Of a DNA stretch of 64,000 nt, positions 58,539-64,000 are shown piece by piece. The stretch lies in contig DBQP01000017.1 of assembly GCA_002305265.1 (NCBI GenBank), positions 75,069 through 139,068 on the forward strand, read 5' to 3'. Position 1 is the first letter of the stretch. Each line of letters starts with the position of its first letter. A model generated the notes under the pieces. The model made no database searches. It was given only the letters and a program-made list of their open reading frames with translations, and had not been told where the DNA came from. The stretch is from Prevotellaceae bacterium UBA1391 (GTDB lineage: Bacteria > Bacteroidota > Bacteroidia > Bacteroidales > Bacteroidaceae). Made by a program: the position numbers and the translations under genes.

Positions 58539-60053
58539 TTATTCGTTCATGCTGAGCAGCTCGTCGATGTACTGGCGCGAGTTGCTCAGACGTGGAATCT
58601 TGTGCTGGCCGCCCAGTTTGCCCTTGCTGCTGAGCCAGGCGTCGAACAGCCCCGGCTTGGCCTCGACAATCTGCAGCGGCTGCAGCGTGATGTTCTTGTG
58701 GCGCTTGGCCTCGTAGTCGGAGTTGATGGCTTGGAGCGAGCGGTCGAGAATGGAGGCGAACTCGTCGATGCTGGCGGGCCGCTTGGCGAACTCGATCACC
58801 CACTGATGGCGGCATTGGGCGTTCGCGTCCATGAAGATGGGGGCGGCGGTGTAGTCCTTCACCTGTGCGCCGGTGGCGATGCAGGCCTGCTCCAGGCCTT
58901 TCTCCGCATTGTCGACGATGAGCTCCTCGCCGAAGGCGTTGATGAAATGCTTGGTGCGTCCCGTGATGACGAACTTGTAGGGCGAGGTCTGTGTGAAGCG
59001 CACGGTGTCGCCAATCTGGTAGCGCCAGAGTCCGCAGGAGGTGGAGATGAGCATCGCGTAGTTGACACCAGGCTCGACTTCCCACAGCGGAACGGCCTGT
59101 GCGTCGGGCTGGCCGAACTGCGACATCGGGATGAACTCATAGAAGACATCGTAGTCGATCATCAGCAGCATGGCGGCGTCGGAGAGGTCGTTCTGAATGC
59201 CGAAGAAGCCTTCAGACGCGTTGTACGTCTCCATATAGTGCATGCGCGGGCTGCGGATGATGGCCTTGTATTGCTCGCGGTAGGGCGTGAAGGCAACGCC
59301 GCCGTGGAAAAAAACCTCGAGATTGGGCCAGATCTCGTCAATCGTCTGCTTGCCTTCCTTCTCCAGCATGCACTTGAGAACGGAAAGCATCCACGAGGGC
59401 ACGCCGCTGATGTTGGTGACGTCCTTCGTTGCAGCCACGCTGGCGATGCGCTCGCGCTTCTCCTCGAAGTCCTCCAGCAGCGCCACCTTCTTCTCCGGGA
59501 TGCGGGTGAGGTTGACGGCGCCAGGCACATTCTCGATGAGGATGGCGCTCAAGTCGCCCACGAGACTGTTGGGCGTGTTCAGATTGGGCGCATGGCTGCC
59601 GCCGAGAATCAGGCTTTTGCCCTTGAACATTCGGCTGGCCGGGTTCGCCTTGAGGTAGCAGCTGACGCAGTCGCGGCCGCCCAGATAGTGGATGCGCTTG
59701 AGACCGTCGTGGCTGACAGGGATGAACTTGCTCTTGTCGTTCGTCGTTCCCGACGACTTGGCGAACCAGCGCACGGTGCCGGGCCAGAGCACGTCGCTCT
59801 CGCCCTCGCGCATCCGCAGGATGTAGGATTTGAGCTCCTCGTACGTGTTGACGGGCACGTTGGTGCAGAATTGTTCGTAAGTCGACGTCTCGCCGAAGCG
59901 GTGCGCGCGGCCGTACTCCGTGTCCGCTGCTTTCTTGAGCAGGCGTTCGAGCACATTTTCCTGGATGCTGCGCGCATGTTTGGCGTAGCGTGCGATGTCT
60001 TTCTGACGGCGTGCGAAATAGAGTTTGTTGAGCAGTCGTGTTCTCGTGTCCAT
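58539..60053 (-). CDS. GH3 auxin-responsive-promoter family adenylating enzyme
   Basis: A 504-residue member of the bacterial branch of the GH3 (JAR1-like acyl-adenylate/acyl-amide) superfamily. Motifs: the ATP-binding WFAKSSGTTNDKSKFIPVS near 105-125, YNASEGFFGIQ, YRYQIGDTVRF-like CGLWRYQIGDTVRF, and FGEELIVDNAEKGLEQA. Plant members conjugate amino acids to acyl acids; the bacterial substrate is unknown and no function is claimed. ATG 60051-60053 (MDTRTRLLNKLYFARRQKD) matches family starts. Its leader holds a 22-nt array. It precedes the Ig-like lipoprotein gene by 21 bp. Confidence 0.9.
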   Translation of the reverse strand: MDTRTRLLNKLYFARRQKDIARYAKHARSIQENVLERLLKKAADTEYGRAHRFGETSTYEQFCTNVPVNTYEELKSYILRMREGESDVLWPGTVRWFAKSSGTTNDKSKFIPVSHDGLKRIHYLGGRDCVSCYLKANPASRMFKGKSLILGGSHAPNLNTPNSLVGDLSAILIENVPGAVNLTRIPEKKVALLEDFEEKRERIASVAATKDVTNISGVPSWMLSVLKCMLEKEGKQTIDEIWPNLEVFFHGGVAFTPYREQYKAIIRSPRMHYMETYNASEGFFGIQNDLSDAAMLLMIDYDVFYEFIPMSQFGQPDAQAVPLWEVEPGVNYAMLISTSCGLWRYQIGDTVRFTQTSPYKFVITGRTKHFINAFGEELIVDNAEKGLEQACIATGAQVKDYTAAPIFMDANAQCRHQWVIEFAKRPASIDEFASILDRSLQAINSDYEAKRHKNITLQPLQIVEAKPGLFDAWLSSKGKLGGQHKIPRLSNSRQYIDELLSMNE

Positions 60054-60070
60054 AGTCGGATGCTGTTCTT

Positions 60071-60246
60071 GAAGCAATCAGATTTTATTGTTGATGCAAT
60101 CGGATGCTGTTGGTGATGCAGGTCTGCATCATGATGGATGCAAGTCTGCATTATGTTTGATGCATGTCTGTGACTTGCTTGCTGCTCATAGGCTTTTAAC
60201 TTGATGCAAGCCCCATCCATGCATGATGCAAGGCGGAATGATTCTT
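60071..60246. repeat. Eight-step 22-nt array in the leader of the GH3-type gene (core GATGCA)
   Basis: Units start at 60071, 60093, 60115, 60137, 60159, 60181, 60203 and 60225, with GATGCA at six of them and GAAGCA or GCTGCT at the others. Units at 60115 and 60137 share GATGCA(G/A)GTCTGCAT. The array lies between the promoter (60320-60327) and the start codon (60053), so it should be transcribed. Confidence 0.92.
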
Positions 60247-60319
60247 GCTGCGGCAAGCTGGTGCGCGGCGTGCGCCGACGGGTGTGGCGAGGCGCATCGC
60301 GGGCGTTCTCACAAAGATG

Positions 60320-60327
60320 CAAAGATA
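60320..60327 (-). promoter_or_regulatory. -7 promoter element of the GH3-type/Ig-like unit
   Basis: TATCTTTG followed by C on the minus strand, about 267 bp before the start codon, giving a leader of about 260 nt. Confidence 0.6.
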
Positions 60328-60381
60328 GCGAAAATCTGCCATGTGGACAAATTTTCGCTATCATCTTGTGGTGTGCTGGCT

Positions 60382-61704
60382 TCAAGCCTCGCTTTCCGTT
60401 GTAGGCTTATTGCCTGTTTCCGTTGTAGACGCGCTGCTGGTTGGAGCGGGCGCTGCAGGTGTTGGAGCGGGTGCTGCCAGTTTTGAAGCAGGCGCTGCGG
60501 TTGATGGAGCAGGCGATGCAGGTGCTGGGGCAGGCGCTGCGGGAGCGGCGGCGGGCTCGACGGGTGCGGCGGCGGGAGCAATGGACTCCTTTGCCGGTGC
60601 GGCAGGTGCACTGACTGGCGCCGTTGTTGCATTGGCGGATGTTGCCTGAACGGATGCGGATGCGGCTTCCGGTGTGGCGATGGGCGTAGCATCGGTGTCC
60701 GTTTGGGGCTTCGGGCGGCGCTGGCGACGGCTGCGCGACTTGCTCTCGGCGGCCATCTGCTCCGTTGCGGCTGCGTCTGCGGGTCTTGCTTCCTGCTTCT
60801 TGGGTGCTGCGGGTCGGGCTTCCTTTTCCGCTGGCTGCGGCTGCTGCGAGGCTGGTTTTTGCTCCGGCTTCGGCTTGGCGTTGCGCGGCATGCCCGGTGC
60901 CTTGGGCTCTTCGGCGGCTTCCTGTGTGCGGCGCTTGCGGGCCTCGCGCAGCTGTCGTGCGAAGTTGGGGTTGCGCTGGATGTGGCGGTAGGCCTGTTCG
61001 GCGGCGTTCTGATGGCTCTCTTTCTTCGAGAATCCTTCGCCGCTGCCGGCGTAGACGCCCTCGACGAGCACTTTGGACGTGAACTTGTCGGTGTTGCGGT
61101 CGCTGAGTACGCGCTGCGACACCATCTCGAACTTGCACTCAAGCTGGTACTTCTGGCACCACTCGATGAGCTTGCTCTTGTAGTTTTCCTCCGTGTTGGC
61201 CACTTGCTCGATGTCGACGTGCTTGGCCAGGACGACGTCGCACATGAAGCGCTGGCAGTATTCGTAGCCGCGGTCGATGTAGATGGCGCCTACGAAGGCT
61301 TCGAATGCGTTGCCGTTGAGATAGGAGTTGTGAGCGGCGTTGACGTTCTCGCTGTGGAGCACGAGCTTGTCGAGTCCGATTTTCACCGCCAGCTCGTTGA
61401 GCATGTCGCGGCGCACGAGTTTCGAGCGGAGCGTCGTCAGAAATCCTTCCTGCTTGCCGGGGTAGCGCTTGTAGAGCACTTCGGCCACGATGAGGCTGAG
61501 CACGGCGTCGCCCAGGAACTCCAGCCGCTCGTTGTTGGCGTAGCGTCCGCCGCGCTGCTTGTAGTTGGCGCTCTTGTGCAGCAGCGCCGTGCGGTAGATG
61601 CTGATGTTGTGCGGCATGAAGCCGAGGATGCGCCTGAGCTGGAGGTAGGGCTCCTTCTGCTTTTTGAAGAGCAGGCTGATGGGGGTTGAAAGTTTTTTGA
61701 ACAT
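60382..61704 (-). CDS. rnc: Ribonuclease III with long Ala/Pro-rich C-terminal tail
   Basis: A 440-residue double-strand-specific endoribonuclease. The catalytic domain has YANNERLEFLGDAVLSLIV near 55-75 and NAFEAFVGAIYIDRGY near 135; the double-stranded-RNA-binding domain follows (about 180-255; NYKSKLIEWCQKYQLE, GEGFSKKESHQNAAEQAY). Residues about 270-440 are an unusual low-complexity tail of Ala, Pro, Lys and Glu, then almost only Ala/Pro/Ser/Thr. Its DNA contains a 21-bp (seven-codon) tandem repeat at 60443-60547. ATG 61702-61704 (MFKKLSTPISLLFKK) is preferred over an upstream ATG. It is downstream of fabF, an order seen in Bacteroidales. Confidence 0.92.
   Translation of the reverse strand: MFKKLSTPISLLFKKQKEPYLQLRRILGFMPHNISIYRTALLHKSANYKQRGGRYANNERLEFLGDAVLSLIVAEVLYKRYPGKQEGFLTTLRSKLVRRDMLNELAVKIGLDKLVLHSENVNAAHNSYLNGNAFEAFVGAIYIDRGYEYCQRFMCDVVLAKHVDIEQVANTEENYKSKLIEWCQKYQLECKFEMVSQRVLSDRNTDKFTSKVLVEGVYAGSGEGFSKKESHQNAAEQAYRHIQRNPNFARQLREARKRRTQEAAEEPKAPGMPRNAKPKPEQKPASQQPQPAEKEARPAAPKKQEARPADAAATEQMAAESKSRSRRQRRPKPQTDTDATPIATPEAASASVQATSANATTAPVSAPAAPAKESIAPAAAPVEPAAAPAAPAPAPASPAPSTAAPASKLAAPAPTPAAPAPTSSASTTETGNKPTTESEA
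60443..60547. repeat. 21-bp in-frame tandem repeat in the rnc tail
   Basis: Units at 60443 (GGAGCGGGCGCTGCAGG), 60464 (GGAGCGGGTGCTGCC), 60485 (GAAGCAGGCGCTGCGG), 60506 (GGAGCAGGCGATGCAGG) and 60527 (GGGGCAGGCGCTGCGGG) repeat every 21 bp, encoding a seven-residue Ala/Pro-rich unit. The 21-bp period keeps the reading frame, in contrast to the 22-nt period of all the noncoding arrays. Confidence 0.9.
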
Positions 61705-61837
61705 GTGGTTCGTCGGGTGTTGTTGTGTGTGTTTGATGGTGGGAATGTAGATCCCCGTCGTGCAACGTGGTGAACCACCGATAGGCATGGCGGCGCACGG
61801 GAGGGGCCCTGCTGCCGCTTCCTATGGATATATATGA

Positions 61838-61872
61838 CTTCGCGAATTCACTCGTTGGGTGGATTCGCGAAG
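61838..61872. terminator. Inverted repeat between fabF and rnc
   Basis: CTTCGCGAAT (61838-61847) pairs with ATTCGCGAAG (61863-61872), a perfect 10-bp stem. There is no U-tract; it may be a weak terminator or an RNA-processing hairpin between fabF and rnc. Confidence 0.35.
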
Positions 61873-61909
61873 CCGTTCTTCATGTCGGAATGGTCCTGCG
61901 GCCAACGCC

Positions 61910-63172
61910 TTATTTGCACTTCTTGAAGATGGCGCATGCGTTGTGGCCGCCAAAACCGAACGTGTTGCTGAGGGCGGCACGCACCTCGCGCTTCTGGGCC
62001 TCGTTGAAGGTGAAGTTGAGGTTGTAGTCGATTTCCTCGTCGTTGTCGTCAGCTTCGTGGTTGATGGTCGGCGGCACGATGTCGTTCTGCACGCTGAGCA
62101 CGCTGATGATGGCTTCTACTGCGCCTGCTGCTCCGAGCAAGTGGCCGGTCATCGACTTCGTCGAGCTGATGTTGAGCTTGTATGCTGCCTCGCCGAAGAT
62201 GTCCTTGATGGCTTTCACCTCAGAGATGTCGCCCACGTGCGTCGACGTGCCGTGCACGTTGATGTAGTCGATGTCCTCCGGTGTCAGGCCTGCGTCGGAG
62301 AGGGCGCGGGTCATGACGAGCTTCGCACCGAGGCCCTCCGGATGGGAGGCGGTGATGTGGTAGGCATCGGCAGACATGCCGGTGCCGGCTACTTCGGCGT
62401 AGATCTTGGCGCCGCGGGCCTTGGCGTGCTCGTATTCCTCCAGGATGAGGACGCCGGCGCCTTCGCCCATGACGAAACCGTCGCGGCTGGCGCTGAACGG
62501 ACGGCTGGCTTTCTCGGCCTCGTCGTTGCGCTGTGAAAGAGCTTTCATCGCATTGAATCCGCCCACGCCGGTCGGCCAAATGGCTGCTTCTGCACCGCCG
62601 CTCACGATCATGTTGGCCTTGCCCAGGCGAATCAGGTTGAACGCATCGGAGATGGCGTTCGTCGAGGATGCGCAGGCGGAGGTGGTGGTGTAGTTGGGGC
62701 CGTGGAAGCCGTATTCGATGGAGATCAGGCCGGAGGCGATGTCGGCAATCATCTTCGGAATGAAGAATGGATTGTACTTCGGACCCACGGTCGGGCCGTT
62801 GATCGCATAGTTGGATACTTCTTCCTCAAACGTGTTGATGCCGCCGATACCGACACCGAGGACTACGCCGACCTCGTTCTTGTCGAGCTTCTCCATGTCG
62901 ATGTTTGCGTCGGCAATGGCCTGCTTGGCGGCCGCAATGGCGTACTGGGTGTAGAGGTCCATCTTGCGCACTTCCTTGCGGTCGATGTATTCGGTGGCGT
63001 CAAAACCCTTGACTTCGCAGGCGAACTGTGTCTTGAACGCCGATGCGTCGAAGTGGGTGATAGGACCTGCGCCGCTCACTCCCTTCACGATGTTGGCCCA
63101 GGTGGTCTCAACGTCGTTGCCGAGGGGCGTGATGGCTCCGAGTCCTGTTACGACAACTCTTTTTAATTCCAT
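61910..63172 (-). CDS. fabF: 3-oxoacyl-[acyl-carrier-protein] synthase II
   Basis: A 420-residue condensing enzyme elongating acyl-ACP with malonyl-ACP in fatty-acid synthesis. The active-site Cys is in TTTSACASSTNAI near residue 165; the two catalytic His are in YINVHGTSTHVGD and KSMTGHLLGAAG; FGFGGHNACAIFKK ends the protein. Start at 63170-63172 (MELKRVVVTGLGAITPLG). It follows acpP after a 175-bp gap that contains a long RNA helix. Confidence 0.97.
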   Translation of the reverse strand: MELKRVVVTGLGAITPLGNDVETTWANIVKGVSGAGPITHFDASAFKTQFACEVKGFDATEYIDRKEVRKMDLYTQYAIAAAKQAIADANIDMEKLDKNEVGVVLGVGIGGINTFEEEVSNYAINGPTVGPKYNPFFIPKMIADIASGLISIEYGFHGPNYTTTSACASSTNAISDAFNLIRLGKANMIVSGGAEAAIWPTGVGGFNAMKALSQRNDEAEKASRPFSASRDGFVMGEGAGVLILEEYEHAKARGAKIYAEVAGTGMSADAYHITASHPEGLGAKLVMTRALSDAGLTPEDIDYINVHGTSTHVGDISEVKAIKDIFGEAAYKLNISSTKSMTGHLLGAAGAVEAIISVLSVQNDIVPPTINHEADDNDEEIDYNLNFTFNEAQKREVRAALSNTFGFGGHNACAIFKKCK

Positions 63173-63191
63173 GTTCTGATGTCTAAAAGAG

Positions 63192-63338
63192 AGAGAGAAT
63201 TAAGCATTGCGAGTGGTGTGAAGGCATCGGCCGAAGGGCGATGGAACACAGCCGCGGCGTCGTTACCCTTTAGCTCCGTGCCCATGCGGGCGGGCTGAAT
63301 GGCGGTCTCGATCACCCTCTCAATCCTTAATTCTCTCT
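63192..63338 (-). other. Long-range RNA helix in the acpP-fabF intercistronic region
   Basis: AGAGAGAATTAAG (63192-63204) is the exact reverse complement of 63326-63338, and pairing continues inward with single mismatches to 63213/63317 (20 of 22 positions paired). The helix encloses about 103 nt with further hairpin potential (CATCG/CGATG near 63225-63245). On the minus strand it lies wholly between the acpP stop and the fabF start, so it would form in the acpP-fabF transcript. I know no Rfam family that it clearly matches. Confidence 0.75.
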
Positions 63339-63347
63339 GAGGTTTAC

Positions 63348-63584
63348 TTATTTTGCATGCTCCTCGATGTAGGAAACAGCGTCGCCAACAGTGGAGATCT
63401 TCTCTGCTTCGTCGTCTGGAATGCTGATGCCGAATGACTTCTCGAACTCCATGATGAGCTCTACTGTGTCGAGAGAGTCTGCACCAAGGTCGTTTGTGAA
63501 GCTTGCTTCAGGCTTTACTTCTGCTTCATCAACGCCGAGCTTGTCAACGATGATTGACTTTACTTTTGATTCAATTTCAGACAT
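63348..63584 (-). CDS. acpP: Acyl carrier protein
   Basis: A 78-residue acidic ACP; Ser37 in LGADSLDTVELIMEFE carries the 4'-phosphopantetheine arm that holds growing acyl chains. The sequence is of normal length and composition. It is the first gene of acpP-fabF-rnc, with a 190-nt leader and the best promoter of the window. The high expression ACP usually needs compared with fabF may be set by the RNA structure just downstream. Confidence 0.97.
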   Translation of the reverse strand: MSEIESKVKSIIVDKLGVDEAEVKPEASFTNDLGADSLDTVELIMEFEKSFGISIPDDEAEKISTVGDAVSYIEEHAK

Positions 63585-63780
63585 AATCTTTGTTTAATTT
63601 AATGAATAAATGGTTGGAATTTTCTTTGTTCAAGCGGAGCGCACACAGGTTGGGCGTGCGCCATTCGCACAAGCGGCGGAACGCGTGCGGGGGTTGGACG
63701 AACGGTCGGCCGTCGTGCAGGCGTCTGTTTTTCACGTCGCTACGGAGGCGAAGCAGATGGAACTGCTCCATTTTCGGCTG

Positions 63781-63813
63781 CAAAGTTAATAATTTTCTCG
63801 TGATTCAAGCAAA
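63781..63813 (-). promoter_or_regulatory. Full Bacteroidetes-type promoter of acpP
   Basis: On the minus strand a -33 TTTG (63810-63813) is followed 21 nt later by the -7 element TAACTTTG (63781-63788) and a C, a close match to the Bacteroidetes consensus. Transcription would start near 63775. Confidence 0.75.
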
Positions 63814-64000
63814 ATTATCATTGGAAATTCGATTTTTTATGCTCACAAGCTCGTTTTCTGTGCAAAAAATGCGTTTTTTTTGCCTCTTTTTTCTGTTTTG
63901 CCATCTCGGTATTGCAATATCGCGGATGGATGGACGGGCTGCCTCCGTTGGGACCACGTTTTCTCTTTTTTCACCGTCTTTTCGCCGGCTTTTCACCATC
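63814..64000. other. Right edge of the window, no gene called
   Basis: AT-rich DNA with T-runs near 63875-63900 and no open frame that I can support; the only short frame (minus strand, 63805-63999) has a composition unlike the neighbours. It probably holds the upstream region of a divergent gene beyond the window. Confidence 0.4.

Noticed and set aside
61838..61872. Attachment site or IS end (CTTCGCGAAT inverted repeat)
   Set aside because: No transposase or second end nearby; a simple intergenic hairpin is sufficient.
63805..63999. Small minus-strand gene upstream of acpP
   Set aside because: Composition unlike the neighbours, overlaps the acpP -33 region, and no recognisable domain.

Overview
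The window reads as a chromosomal segment of a GC-rich member of the Bacteroidales, most likely Prevotellaceae-like. Evidence: the Bacteroidetes -7 promoter element (TAnnTTTG) sits ahead of nearly every transcription unit; an ATP-dependent PEP carboxykinase is present; gene orders ftsX-DUF3098-uppP-truB-queA-folK and porG-like-uppS-bamA-skp-skp are typical of the order; and DUF6242, GGGtGRT, DUF2264, GH97 and bacterial GH3-type adenylating proteins are characteristic of it. The species cannot be named from the sequence. No tRNA, rRNA, insertion sequence, prophage or CRISPR array was found.

Layout. 1-3274 (minus): part of a type I restriction-modification locus (hsdM, a DUF1016/PDDEXK nuclease, and a hsdS cut by the window edge). 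3730-8360: guaA, a sugar O-acetyltransferase and pckA. 9026-13121 (plus): a NupG-type nucleoside transporter, a small lipoprotein, a DUF2264 protein and a TatD-type hydrolase. 13028-19765 (minus): miaB, ftsX, DUF3098, uppP, truB, queA, folK. 20493-24058 (minus): GH97 and GH29 glycosidases. 24357-29662 (plus): copper chaperone, a CopA-like ATPase lacking its nucleotide-binding domain, a sigma factor followed by an unusual anti-sigma-like/C39-like protein, and ribD. 30278-37801 (plus): an envelope operon (DUF6242 lipoprotein, PorG-like barrel, uppS, bamA, two Skp/OmpH chaperones). 38170-38949: a convergent lipoprotein. 39171-46343 (plus): a complete thiamin operon under a TPP riboswitch (thiD-S-E-G-C-F-H and a second thiE-like gene). 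46438-48167 (minus): GGGtGRT protein and a NifU-like partner. 48897-51216 (plus): a SASA/CE6 esterase and an FMN-binding protein. 51347-63584 (minus): WYL regulator, rnhB, DUF3108, a tandem GH43 enzyme, an Ig-like lipoprotein, a GH3-type adenylating enzyme, rnc, fabF and acpP.

The most striking feature is not a gene. At least sixteen intergenic intervals hold short repeat arrays whose unit sequences differ from place to place but whose period is exactly 22 nt, counted base by base. One unit family, the palindrome CGAAGGCCTTCG, occurs as phased triplets at seven loci; a second (core ACTGCGTTC) occurs at three. Where two families lie side by side they keep one common 22-nt register, and in two places an inverted unit forms a terminator-like hairpin. 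Arrays lie inside operons (thiF-thiH, uppS-bamA), in a 5' leader (GH3-type gene) and upstream of promoters. Inside the coding tail of rnc a similar array has a 21-nt period, which keeps the frame. I regard this phased-repeat system as the best candidate for something undescribed.

Functionally the window is mostly housekeeping: nucleotide and central metabolism, envelope assembly, tRNA modification, fatty-acid synthesis, and cofactor synthesis (thiamin, riboflavin, folate), with secreted or surface glycan-degrading enzymes and one restriction locus as the accessory part.
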